Shown: positions 8,744-17,878 of the stretch, piece by piece
Layout: the number at the start of each line of letters is the position of its first letter
Numbering within the stretch: the first letter of the stretch is position 1
Origin: CAZIUL01 sp964542475
Lineage (GTDB): Bacteria > Planctomycetota > B15-G4 > CAYZWU01
Direction: 5' to 3'
DNA: 64,000 bases
Assembly: GCA_964542475.1 (NCBI GenBank)
Contig: CAZIUL010000021.1
Location: 1-64,000, forward strand
The notes under the pieces: model-generated
What the model was told of the DNA's origin: nothing
Database searches by the model: none
Seen by the model: the letters and a program-made list of their open reading frames with translations, nothing else
Position numbers and translations under genes: made by a program

Positions 8744-11700
8744 ATGTGGCTTCTCAAGCTTGTACAAACGACAGCGATTATAACATCGTTCTACTTCCTG
8801 GTGGAATGGACCTATTTTAAGACAGCCTTCCTGAATTTCGTGGACGAGCAGAAGCCGTTTTCCTATTTCCTTGTTGTATGGGGAGGAACGTTTTTTCTCG
8901 CTTTCCTGAAAGGGATCACTCCGACCCGCTCGATTTCAGGAAAACTGCGAATATCCTACCAGCTGAAACTCAAGCTATTCACGCTCTGCATGGCGGCATT
9001 CTGCTGCGGTTTCACGCTTCACGCGCTGTCCGCCGTATCGCCCCGGTTCGACATCAACCACCTCGACATGCCCTCTTTCCTGCCTTCCCTGTTTCTACCC
9101 ATTCACTTCATTCTGGTGGGCTGGCTTTTCTTTACAAAAAGCGAATCTCAGGCGGACCGCGGGCTTCTGCTTCTGCTCTTCTTCCATACGTTGAACGGAG
9201 CCGTGTTCAACACCGAGTTCTTCCTCATCTCCGCTTTTGCATGCTTCACTGTCCTGGAAAGGCTCATCGAGAACCGTGGCCGGTTAAGCCTGCCACCGCC
9301 CTTGATAACGATCTCCCTGTCTCTGTTTTTGATCTTCGCAGCGGTTTCGGGAATCATGGCGCTAAACCCTGTAAAGTCCAACCATGCTCTTACACACGTC
9401 TGGGTTTGTACAGCCATACTCGTTCTCACCGTATCGAGCCGGGGAGGATGTGCTCATCTGATAAAGCTCATCGGTGTCACCATCTTATCGTCCGCCGTGG
9501 TCGTGGTTTCAGTGGCCGTCCTGCTTGTAAACATCAGCTTGATCATCGGCCCAGTACCCGTCTTCACCACGCGGCTCAGCATCTTCTTCCAGCACCCCAA
9601 CTTCCTGGCTCCCTACTTCGCCATGATCGCGGTGCTCTGTACCGCTTTTTTCTTCGTTTCCGGCAGGAAAAAGCTGCGGCTCTGCCTGATCCCGATTATT
9701 CTTCTAGTCATTGCATGTTTGTGGCTGACCGATTCGAGGGCCGGTTATCTCGGCTTTCTGGCCGGTTTATTAGCGCTCCTGGCCCTGACTCTACCAATCC
9801 GTGCCTGGGCAAAAGCCGCCCTGTCCAGGATCCCGCTGCTGTCGAATACAACCGGAAGACAAAGGGGCCATCTGCTGCTTGCAGGATGCACGGTGATCAT
9901 CGCAGTCCTGTCCGCCGCTGCTGTCTTTCAATCGAAGCCGATCCTATCGGCCATTCGGGAGAGCACGCGCCTGAGACGTGCGCTGGACTACCGCCTCGAT
10001 GCATGGACCAACAGCCTGATGATCATCCAGGACAACAAGCTAAACGGAATAGGCATGGACACATTCATGTCTGTAAAAAAATTCAAACCGGGATCCAAGT
10101 TCGCGCACGAAAAAAACGCACCGCACCCTCACAACATGCTGCTTTACATCGCGCAGAGCTGCGGCTTGCCCGCGCTCGTCGCGTTTTTTCTGCTGCTGGG
10201 CGGCTATCTTCGCCTGTGCATGATTCTTATAAGAAAGATACCGATCTCATCGCTCAGGATGCTTGTGAAGGGCTGCGTTTCAGCGTCTGTGGTTCTGCTT
10301 TTCTGCGGCTTGGCGGATCTCGGGCTATCCTTGCTCACACTTTTTCCGGGACCGTTATGGTTGTTCATTGGAATCGTATCTGCGCTCTACAACGAGCATG
10401 TCGCTCATAAGAAGAGCTTTATCAGGTTAAACGGGCTCCTGGCCGTTCTCCCGGCAGCTGCTGTGACGATGGCAGCGATATACGGATCATATTTTCCCAT
10501 AAAAAGCCGGGTTCTGCTGAAGCGCAGCTACATGATAGAAGCAAACGGGAACACACATAAAGCCATCCTGCTCGCGGAAAAAGCCCACGAGACGGATCCG
10601 TTGAACGACCAGGCGTGCGACTTCCTGATGAGGCGCTACATACACGCCGATTCCCATGAAAAGGCCTACTATCTGATCGAGAGGGCATCACGGCTTCAAC
10701 CGGAAAACGCCGCATTCCACATGAGCCTGGGCAAACTTTTTGAAATTACCAACGAGCAGGAAAGAGCAGCGACAGAATACGAAAAAGCGCTCGAACTGGA
10801 TCATGGCTCAGACGAGCTTCACAGATACTACGCAAACCTGATCAACACAGAGATCCGCTGCGGGCGGATCGACAAGGTCAACGATCACCTAAAAACGGCA
10901 ATCCGCCGGGATATTGCCGTAATCAACCTGATCAAATGGAAGACCAAGCCCCTTCCAGGCGGCCGGGACGATCAGTTCCTGAATGTCGGTGGAGAAGAAG
11001 GAATATCTATCCATCTCGATGATCTGCTAGACGAGCTACACCAGGAGTTGTATACCTCTTACGAGAGCGGTAAGCCTCAGGATCGTTTCGACTGGTTTTC
11101 ACTGTTTCAAGCCTTCAAAAACGCTTTTGCTTACGACCGTGCACTAGATGTGCTCGACGATGTCGAGGAGGTTTTCGGAGATCTTGAAAAAGACGCTGTC
11201 CAGATTCTGCGGGAAGGCATCGCAAGAGAAGAAGGCGATCTGGAACAGGGCAAAGATTCCATTTCAGGGACCGTTGAATCGAGCGACAAAAACATCCCCG
11301 AAACTGAAACCCTTTTCAAGTTCAAAAACGCACAAGCGCTCATCGACGAAGGGAAGCTGGACGAAGCAATAGAGGTGCAGAAAAAGATCATTTCGTCATT
11401 CCGTGACTACAAGACACTTCAGGAAGACTTCATAATCGGCCTGGACAACCTCATGAAGACATACGATCTGAAAGGCGAATTGAAGGAGAAGGTAAAACCG
11501 CTGTCAATGCGGCTGTTTTTCAGCAAAGACAAGATGGAGCGGGTGAACATCCTACTGGACCTTGCATCTAGCCTGAGGGCGTGCGGTCGCTTTGGCGAGG
11601 CCGAGGAATCGCTTCTGGAAATTGTCGAACTTTTATCCGCATCGCTCAAAAAAATAGGCTATCTCGAACAACCGGACATCAAGGATGCTATCCGGAAATG

Positions 11701-12352
11701 CGCCTACCAGATGGCTGATCTCTACAGGGAAGACCTCGGCCTATCCGGTGAAAAAACGCTTCGCCGGATCTGGAATACGACAGATTTTTTCTCCTCCAAC
11801 CCTGTACGCTTGGTTTTCAAGAACCATTTCCTCGTTAAAAACGGAATGCCAGAAAGAACCGCCGGCCTGCTCGAACTGGCGCTCAAGGATAATCCCGCCA
11901 GTGTTTTGCTGCTGGAGCTTAAAATCGAATGCTGCCATCTGATCGATGATTTGCCAGGCCTTCGCATCGCTTACAACTCAATCGTGGATGCCAAGGCCGC
12001 CAGGGAAGAAGACTTAGACGCGCGCGTCAAATCGCTGTTCACAGCGGTCTTCGACAACAGAACGAACGTTCCGCTCATCCTCGAGCTGGCACTCATCAAA
12101 AGCTACCAGCACAAATTCGACCACAGCATGAACATCCTGAAGGAGGCCATCAAAATCAATCCGGAAGATTCGCGGCTATACCTGCTGGCCGCGCGTGTGA
12201 ACCGCCTTGACAACAAGCCTCACGCCGCACTCAAAGCCCTCGACCGGGCAATGGAGACGGATGTCCCTGATTTCCGGGTCCCCATCGTGCGCCGGCGGCT
12301 GCGTGCGCATCTGAACATCCCGCCGGATGAAAAGGAAGAGGGGGAACGATGA
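8744..12352 (+). CDS. O-antigen polymerase/ligase-type membrane protein with long TPR tail
   Basis: The N-terminal half (residues about 1-600) has around a dozen membrane helices and a Wzy_C/O-antigen-ligase region: D-S-R-A-G-Y-L-G, YRLDAWTNSLMIIQDNKLNG and the H-P-H-N-M-L-L-Y motif followed by a GLPALVAFF helix. Such proteins polymerise or transfer polyprenyl-linked glycans at the outer face of the inner membrane. Residues about 600-1195 are TPR-like repeats (YEKALELDHGSDELHRYYAN and AARVNRLDNKPHAALKALDR), roughly half of the protein and far longer than a plain ligase. The ATG is preceded by GAGGAG. The gene overlaps the next by four bases (ATGA), so the two are translationally coupled. Whether it acts as polymerase or ligase cannot be told from sequence. 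Confidence 0.88.
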   Translation: MWLLKLVQTTAIITSFYFLVEWTYFKTAFLNFVDEQKPFSYFLVVWGGTFFLAFLKGITPTRSISGKLRISYQLKLKLFTLCMAAFCCGFTLHALSAVSPRFDINHLDMPSFLPSLFLPIHFILVGWLFFTKSESQADRGLLLLLFFHTLNGAVFNTEFFLISAFACFTVLERLIENRGRLSLPPPLITISLSLFLIFAAVSGIMALNPVKSNHALTHVWVCTAILVLTVSSRGGCAHLIKLIGVTILSSAVVVVSVAVLLVNISLIIGPVPVFTTRLSIFFQHPNFLAPYFAMIAVLCTAFFFVSGRKKLRLCLIPIILLVIACLWLTDSRAGYLGFLAGLLALLALTLPIRAWAKAALSRIPLLSNTTGRQRGHLLLAGCTVIIAVLSAAAVFQSKPILSAIRESTRLRRALDYRLDAWTNSLMIIQDNKLNGIGMDTFMSVKKFKPGSKFAHEKNAPHPHNMLLYIAQSCGLPALVAFFLLLGGYLRLCMILIRKIPISSLRMLVKGCVSASVVLLFCGLADLGLSLLTLFPGPLWLFIGIVSALYNEHVAHKKSFIRLNGLLAVLPAAAVTMAAIYGSYFPIKSRVLLKRSYMIEANGNTHKAILLAEKAHETDPLNDQACDFLMRRYIHADSHEKAYYLIERASRLQPENAAFHMSLGKLFEITNEQERAATEYEKALELDHGSDELHRYYANLINTEIRCGRIDKVNDHLKTAIRRDIAVINLIKWKTKPLPGGRDDQFLNVGGEEGISIHLDDLLDELHQELYTSYESGKPQDRFDWFSLFQAFKNAFAYDRALDVLDDVEEVFGDLEKDAVQILREGIAREEGDLEQGKDSISGTVESSDKNIPETETLFKFKNAQALIDEGKLDEAIEVQKKIISSFRDYKTLQEDFIIGLDNLMKTYDLKGELKEKVKPLSMRLFFSKDKMERVNILLDLASSLRACGRFGEAEESLLEIVELLSASLKKIGYLEQPDIKDAIRKCAYQMADLYREDLGLSGEKTLRRIWNTTDFFSSNPVRLVFKNHFLVKNGMPERTAGLLELALKDNPASVLLLELKIECCHLIDDLPGLRIAYNSIVDAKAAREEDLDARVKSLFTAVFDNRTNVPLILELALIKSYQHKFDHSMNILKEAIKINPEDSRLYLLAARVNRLDNKPHAALKALDRAMETDVPDFRVPIVRRRLRAHLNIPPDEKEEGER

Positions 12353-14715
12353 GAAGCGTGGATGCGGCAAACACCAGTGAAGCAGGGCCTCCATCATCCA
12401 GGGGCTTCTTTCTGCGGCCCTGTTTCTGGATCGGTATGATCGTCTTCACAGCAGCCCTTGCTCTGAGGATATGCTACATCTGCGAGTACGAACGCTCCAT
12501 AGAGATCGACTACTCCCTGTTCGACCAGACCGACAACCATACCTTCGACCTATGGGCCGAAAACATCGCACGAGGCGACTGGCTCTGTGAAAACCAGATT
12601 CATCCATACCACAATTGGACCGAGCTTGTCGCACCCGAGAACAAGTGGATCGAGTGGTATCATGGCAGCAAAGTCTATCATCAATGCCCGCTGTACCCTT
12701 ACTTCGTTGCTTCGATCTACGCGCTCTTCGGCTTTGAGACCTTCTATGTAAAAATGATCCAGGCCATCATGGGCGCTGCCTCGTGCCTGTTCGTTTTCCT
12801 GATCGCTCGCCTCTATTTCGGGCGTACGTCCGGTCTCTTTGCGGGACTCATCCTCGCTTTCAGCGGATTTCATTTCTACTACGACGCCTTCATTCTGAGA
12901 GAAGGCCTTGTCACCTTCCTGACAGTACTTTTCGTCTTCCTGTCGCTGCTTTCGTTCAAGCACCGCAAGATGGCTTTATTCCTTTGCACCGGCTTCGTTC
13001 TCGGCCTCGGAATCGCAGCCAAACCTAATGCATTGCTGCTTGTGCCCATCTACCTGGCTGCTGTGTTTCTTTTGTTCGCAGACAAGCCGCTCAGGGGAAG
13101 GCTCCTTCGCACGGCTGTTTTTGCAGCGGCTGTACTGCTTCCCCTTGCACCGTTTTATGCCAGGAACGCGGCTGTCGGCTCGCCAGTCTTTCAGCTCTCG
13201 ACACGAGGCCCCACCGCGTTCATCAACGGAAACGCCAAGGGCCTGAGCGGCACGAAATGGGCCCCGCCACCCGCCTTGACGCGCAACATCCTCACCGAAT
13301 CGAACTACAACCTCCTCGAGACCATCAAGGAAACCTTGAAAACCTACAGGGACGATCCGTTCGCCTATCCGGCACTCATCTGGGACAAGACAAGCGCCTT
13401 CTTCAACAGCTACGAAATTCCGAACAACACCAACTACTATCTGATACGAAGCGTCTCCCGCACACTGGCCTTCGGGATGGTTTCCTACTGGATTGTCGCA
13501 CCAGCGGGAATCTTGGGAATGCTGTTGCTCCTGCCAAGGATCCGCCGGATCTGGCAGCTCTACCTTTTAACATTTGTGCTGTCCGCCAGCACGATAGCGT
13601 TCTTCATCGTGGCCAGGTTCAGACAACCCGTTGTACCCTTGCTCGCGATCTTCGCGGGCTATACAGCGGTCTGGATGTTGAAAAAAATGTACAGGATGCG
13701 CTTGCCCACGGTAACGGCCGCCGGCGTACTGCTCTGTTTTCTCATGTCCTGGACCGACCATGACAAGCCCATTGACAACTCGCTCTGGGGGGCCTACGCC
13801 GGGGCCATGTGGAAACTGGCGGCCCAGAGCAACTTCACCAAGGCGGAGGTGTACAAGGATAAGATGCGGCTTGGGTACAAGGAGCTGACCGGAGGCCGCT
13901 ACTGCCCTGATCTGGATGAGCGGCTCGACCGGTTCGAGGACGCCTTCAGAGCGTTCAGGAAATATCCCGAATCAGCTCCGGACAACATCGACAGGCAGAT
14001 CAGCATCGCACATGGCTTTCTGAAGATGACGGAAAATTCGAAACGGAACAGCGACGACTTCAAGAAATTCTCCCGCCTCACCACCGATAACGCTGAAGGA
14101 GCCCTTCGCATAGATCCGAAAGCCCCTGATGCACACAAAATCCTGGGCATATACCACGTGATAAAAGCCGAAAGATCTGTTGAGCGCAGTGATAAATTCA
14201 TGCATATTTCGACCGCCTTTGAGCACTTCACGGAAGAACTCAAGATCGATCCGGATGACACCGACTGCCTCAAAGGGATCGGGTTCATCCATCTTCTTCT
14301 AGGCAAGCCGGAACTGTCTGCATCATATTACAAGCGATATCTCGAGCGAATCGAACCATGGGATCATGAAATCGCATCCCAGCTTGCATCCATCCTGCTG
14401 AAATTGCAGGATAATGATAAAAAGCGTATATCCAAGGCTCTGGCGCTGACGACACTCGCTGTCAACCATGAGCCCAACAATCTGAAGTTCTGCCGGAACC
14501 ATTACTATGCGCTTCTCGTAGCGGGCAGGGTTGAAGAAGCGATCGCTGTCTTGGAACGGCTCAAAAAACTCGATCCCCTCTCTGCCGACGATTACGAATC
14601 CCAGATAAAGAGTTTCATGAAGCTGTCGGAAAAAAGCGGCAGCGGAGACAAGATAACGAATCAACAGAACGACAATGACAGCCAACCCCCCGTGAACGAA
14701 GAGGATGCTCAATGA
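12349..14715 (+). CDS. GT39/ArnT-like membrane glycosyltransferase with TPR tail
   Basis: The protein has an N-terminal membrane domain (residues about 22-465, some ten helices) of the PMT/ArnT (GT-C, family 39) type, which uses polyprenyl-phosphate sugars as donors. Landmarks are the acidic first extracytoplasmic loop (F-D-Q-T-D-N-H-T-F-D), the loop with YHQCPLYPYFVASIYALFG, the YYDAFILREG segment and F-I-V-A-R-F-R-Q-P. The soluble part (about 480-770) contains TPR-like helices (DPKAPDAHKILGIYHVIKAE). Both flanks overlap neighbours by four bases, placing it in the middle of a three-gene operon with the O-antigen ligase-like gene and the sulfatase-fold gene. It probably adds a sugar to a lipid-linked or surface glycan; the acceptor is unknown. 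Confidence 0.87.
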   Translation: MRSVDAANTSEAGPPSSRGFFLRPCFWIGMIVFTAALALRICYICEYERSIEIDYSLFDQTDNHTFDLWAENIARGDWLCENQIHPYHNWTELVAPENKWIEWYHGSKVYHQCPLYPYFVASIYALFGFETFYVKMIQAIMGAASCLFVFLIARLYFGRTSGLFAGLILAFSGFHFYYDAFILREGLVTFLTVLFVFLSLLSFKHRKMALFLCTGFVLGLGIAAKPNALLLVPIYLAAVFLLFADKPLRGRLLRTAVFAAAVLLPLAPFYARNAAVGSPVFQLSTRGPTAFINGNAKGLSGTKWAPPPALTRNILTESNYNLLETIKETLKTYRDDPFAYPALIWDKTSAFFNSYEIPNNTNYYLIRSVSRTLAFGMVSYWIVAPAGILGMLLLLPRIRRIWQLYLLTFVLSASTIAFFIVARFRQPVVPLLAIFAGYTAVWMLKKMYRMRLPTVTAAGVLLCFLMSWTDHDKPIDNSLWGAYAGAMWKLAAQSNFTKAEVYKDKMRLGYKELTGGRYCPDLDERLDRFEDAFRAFRKYPESAPDNIDRQISIAHGFLKMTENSKRNSDDFKKFSRLTTDNAEGALRIDPKAPDAHKILGIYHVIKAERSVERSDKFMHISTAFEHFTEELKIDPDDTDCLKGIGFIHLLLGKPELSASYYKRYLERIEPWDHEIASQLASILLKLQDNDKKRISKALALTTLAVNHEPNNLKFCRNHYYALLVAGRVEEAIAVLERLKKLDPLSADDYESQIKSFMKLSEKSGSGDKITNQQNDNDSQPPVNEEDAQ

Positions 14716-16145
14716 AAAAAAAGAAACGAAAATCCAACAGACTGGTTCTTCTTTTTGGAATCGTCGTCCTAGCGGGTGCTGCCGCAGCAGCCTATTTCGT
14801 TACTCGGGAAAAACCGGGGCCGCCGTCTTTCCTCTTCATCCTGATCGACACGCTTCGAAGCGATCACCTGGGGTGTCTCGGCTACCAAAGAGAGACCACC
14901 CCGAATATCGACAGGCTGGCATCCGGAGGAGTCCTTTTCAAGAACGCCACTTCCCAATCCTCCTGGACGCTTCCGAGCATGATCTCACTGATGTCCGGAA
15001 GACACATATTTTCAAAACTTCACAAGCTGCCGGATGATGTGCCGAGCCTGCCCCAGATGATGAAAAAAAGAGGTTTTCAAACCGCCGGGTTCGTGGCCAA
15101 CTCGCTTGTAGGGGAAAAGGAGGGGTTCGCCAAGGGTTTCGACCATTTCGAAATCAGGGAACATAATACTCCACAGTGGTCTTGCAAGATGCTGAACAGG
15201 AGGCTGCTGCCGTGGATGCGCACCTCTTTGAAGCCGCCGTTTTTCTTGTACGTGCACTACCTGGATCCGCACTTTCCCTACGAGCCCCCTCCAGAATTCG
15301 CTGTGTTCGACAAAAAATACGACCCGATCCACCGCTCAAAGAGACGCCGTTTCACTGAATTCGTGAAGAAACACCCGGAGCTTGCGGAACATGCAATCGA
15401 CGATATCAGGGAGATGAGACGTCAGATTGACCTTTACGATGGGGAAGTCAGGTTCGTGGACAAAGCTGTTGAGGATGTTTTGAGTACTCTTGAAAAAACA
15501 GGCCTTTCCGACGAGACCGTTGTCATTATAACATCGGATCATGGCGAATGTCTCTGGGATCACGAACACTATCCCAGGGCTGTTGAAAAAAGGCACAAGG
15601 AGGAGGAGAGAAACCTGACCACTTTTTTTTTCAGGGACCACAGCTATCACCTGTTTGAGGAGCTGATCAGCGTCCCTCTTATTTTTTCCGGCCCCGGAAT
15701 ACAAAAAAACCTTGTCATCGAAACAGCAGTGGAAAACGTTGACATAATCCCGACAATCCTGGCATTGTCAGGCGAGGCAACACCGTTTAACGGCGACGGC
15801 AGGAGCCTTGATGAACTCTTGCGCGGTAAGGTCGGCACGCTTCCGGAGAACGATGCTGTTTTCTCGTTTTGCAACATGGCCGCGTGCGCCAAACAACCAA
15901 CGCGAAACCTCAAGATCGTGTCACCCAGCAATACCGGAAAGGTATTCGGGCTCAGCGACACTGTCTTCGACCTCAACACCGATCCGGGAGAGACGGAAAA
16001 CAAGGTCGCCGAGTTCCATGAGGCGGCCAGTCCGCTCTTCCTTTTGCTTAATAACAAAAAAAGCAACGACTTCTTCAAAAACAGCGAGGGGGATATGGAC
16101 GAGGACACGAAAACGAAGATGAAGGAGTTGGGATATATAAAATAA
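14712..16145 (+). CDS. Membrane-anchored alkaline-phosphatase/sulfatase superfamily enzyme with Thr nucleophile
   Basis: One N-terminal membrane helix (residues about 11-30) anchors a periplasmic domain of the sulfatase/alkaline phosphatase superfamily. Metal-site landmarks are D46 in L-I-D-T-L-R and D276-H277 in T-S-D-H-G-E, with H-Y-L-D-P-H-F-P-Y near 182-190. At the nucleophile position, where sulfatases have C/S-x-P-x-R, this protein has T86-L-P-S-M90, so it lacks both the formylglycine precursor and the Arg. Thr is the nucleophile in LtaS-like and phosphoethanolamine transferase-like members, so a phosphotransferase or phosphodiesterase role fits better than sulfate removal. It overlaps the GT39 gene by four bases and closes the operon; glycan modification with a phospho-substituent is a reasonable guess. 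Confidence 0.85.
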   Translation: MKKKKRKSNRLVLLFGIVVLAGAAAAAYFVTREKPGPPSFLFILIDTLRSDHLGCLGYQRETTPNIDRLASGGVLFKNATSQSSWTLPSMISLMSGRHIFSKLHKLPDDVPSLPQMMKKRGFQTAGFVANSLVGEKEGFAKGFDHFEIREHNTPQWSCKMLNRRLLPWMRTSLKPPFFLYVHYLDPHFPYEPPPEFAVFDKKYDPIHRSKRRRFTEFVKKHPELAEHAIDDIREMRRQIDLYDGEVRFVDKAVEDVLSTLEKTGLSDETVVIITSDHGECLWDHEHYPRAVEKRHKEEERNLTTFFFRDHSYHLFEELISVPLIFSGPGIQKNLVIETAVENVDIIPTILALSGEATPFNGDGRSLDELLRGKVGTLPENDAVFSFCNMAACAKQPTRNLKIVSPSNTGKVFGLSDTVFDLNTDPGETENKVAEFHEAASPLFLLLNNKKSNDFFKNSEGDMDEDTKTKMKELGYIK

Positions 16146-16170
16146 AACAGTTGCTTCGGTAGGTAAAAAA

Positions 16171-16266
16171 TGGCGGGAGTGCATGAGAATCGAACTCACC
16201 CGGGGCATTTTATAACCCCACACTGGATTTGAAGTCCAGGAGGCACACCAGCACCTTTCCACTCCC
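16171..16266 (-). tRNA. selC: tRNA-Sec (UCA anticodon)
   Basis: Read on the minus strand, a 96-base tRNA with encoded CCA can be folded. The anticodon arm is CTGGACTTCAAATCCAG with anticodon TCA (template positions 16230-16232). It has the long variable arm of selenocysteine tRNAs (stem GGGG.../...CCCC), a T arm GTGAG-TTCGATT-CTCAT, and an extended acceptor stem GGGAGTG/CACTCCC followed by G-CCA. The layout matches bacterial selC including its length (E. coli 95 nt). The eighth acceptor pair would be G-G here, or the stem is shifted by two bases. A T-run follows the CCA. No selA, selB or selenoprotein gene is in the window. Confidence 0.93.
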
Positions 16267-16385
16267 GCTTCTTTGGAAAAGTTATCAAACCATAAAGCGG
16301 AAATCAACATTATGACATAAAATTTTGACCGCTGGGATTCAATTATGATAAAAAACGGATGATATTCGTGTTCGGAGTGTAAAAG

Positions 16386-17612
16386 ATGGCGCAAAACGCG
16401 GAGTTAGAAATGCATAAACCCGTTAACATTAAGCCCGCAATGCGGACAAATAACATCAAATACGCTGTTCGGGATATCGTTGTCATAGCAAACGAAACTG
16501 CCAGATCAGGTGTGGAGATGCTGTACCTGAACATCGGCGACCCCAACATATTCGATTTCCAAACTCCTCGGCACATCATCGAAGCAACATACGAAGCCAT
16601 GAAAGCCAACAATACCGGATACTCCCCATCATCGGGGATCGATGAAGCTCTGGAATCGATCGGGAATGAGGCCCGAAGGAACGGCATCAGCAACATACAG
16701 GATGTTTTCATCACCACCGGCGGCAGCGAAGCCATCGACGTGGCCTTGACCGCCCTCGTGGATGAAGGGGAAAACGTGCTTACCCCAAGCCCGGGGTATC
16801 CCCTGTATACAGCCCTCCTCAACAAGCTGAAGGCAGTGGAGAACCCCTACTACCTCGACGAGTCCAACGGCTGGCAGCCTGATGTCGACGACATATCTAA
16901 CAAGATCAATGATAAAACCCGGGCAATCGTGGTCATCAATCCCAACAATCCCACCGGATCGGTTTGCAGGCGCGAAACCCTTCAGGCGATCGCTGATCTC
17001 GCCATAAAACACGGCCTTGTACTATTCTCGGACGAAATCTACGACAAGCTCCTTTTCGACGGAAGAAAGCACATCTCGATCGCCTCCTTGGACCCCGATG
17101 TTCCTGCCATCACATTCAACGGGCTCTCCAAATCGTACATTGCACCGGGTTTCAGGATCGGATGGGGAATCGTCAGCGGCAACAAGAAAACCATGAGTGG
17201 TTATATCGAAGCCATGAACAAGCTGCTGAGAGCGAGGCTCTGCGCGAACCATCCCGAGCAGTACTCAATCAAGCCTGCATTGGAAGGCAACCAGGACCAC
17301 CTTGCGGACATGCTCGCAAGGCTGGAGCGCAGGCGGGATATCACCACCACGATGCTCAACGAAATACCAGGAATCTCGTGTGAAAAACCGGAGGGCGCAT
17401 TCTATGCCTTTCCGCGGCTAGATATCGAGGAAACCGATAACTGCTTTGTGCAGGAACTTATCAAGGAAACAGGTGTTGTTGTTGTGCCCGGCAGCGGCTT
17501 CGGCCAGGTTCCAGGGACAAAACATTTCCGCGTCGTGTTTCTTCCGCCGGAAGATGTGCTGGAAAAATCGTTCACCCTGATCAGGAAGTTCTCCGGTAAG
17601 TACACCTCGTAA
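16386..17612 (+). CDS. Class I/II PLP-dependent aminotransferase (AlaA-like)
   Basis: This 408-residue protein is a fold-type I aminotransferase, most like the AlaA/YfdZ branch that makes alanine from pyruvate and glutamate. Visible PLP-site elements are N-P-N-N-P-T-G at 185-191, D216 in the SDEIYD motif, the Schiff-base lysine K249 in L-S-K-S-Y and R257 in PGFRIGW. The N-terminal IKYAVRDI and LNIGDPN segments are typical of AlaA homologues. GGAG precedes the ATG. The gene stands alone between selC and a convergent aconitase-like gene. Substrate is assigned by family resemblance only. Confidence 0.9.
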   Translation: MAQNAELEMHKPVNIKPAMRTNNIKYAVRDIVVIANETARSGVEMLYLNIGDPNIFDFQTPRHIIEATYEAMKANNTGYSPSSGIDEALESIGNEARRNGISNIQDVFITTGGSEAIDVALTALVDEGENVLTPSPGYPLYTALLNKLKAVENPYYLDESNGWQPDVDDISNKINDKTRAIVVINPNNPTGSVCRRETLQAIADLAIKHGLVLFSDEIYDKLLFDGRKHISIASLDPDVPAITFNGLSKSYIAPGFRIGWGIVSGNKKTMSGYIEAMNKLLRARLCANHPEQYSIKPALEGNQDHLADMLARLERRRDITTTMLNEIPGISCEKPEGAFYAFPRLDIEETDNCFVQELIKETGVVVVPGSGFGQVPGTKHFRVVFLPPEDVLEKSFTLIRKFSGKYTS

Positions 17613-17685
17613 ATAGATGTCCAACCTGCCCGACAAGATAGTCACTTTTTTCGATGTAAACGTTTTGGTCTTAATTGTTTACCCC

Positions 17686-17721
17686 AAAAAAAGTACGGCC
17701 CCTCTTTCCCAGAGAGGCCGT
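17686..17721 (-). terminator. Rho-independent terminator of the aconitase-like gene
   Basis: On the minus strand ACGGCCTCTCT pairs with AGAGGGGCCGT around a 5-nt loop, followed by ACTTTTTTT. It lies about 160 bases after the minus-strand stop at 17879. On the plus strand no T-run follows, so it is directional. Confidence 0.8.
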
Positions 17722-17878
17722 AACCCCCTACCCATCTTCTCCCGTCCCCCTTGATGATTTCCCGGAAAACAGGTTTCTTTTTTTTTGCGTCGTACTCACT
17801 GATTATAGGAAAATGAAAGGCCCTCTTTAGCCATTTTTACGGATCAGTTGAGTTTTTCTCATCGATCGGAGCCTGCGA

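Noticed and set aside
8878..10410. 510-codon open frame on the plus strand
   Set aside because: It overlaps the O-antigen ligase-like gene in another frame, has no recognisable domain and is rich in Arg, His and Pro as shadow frames are.
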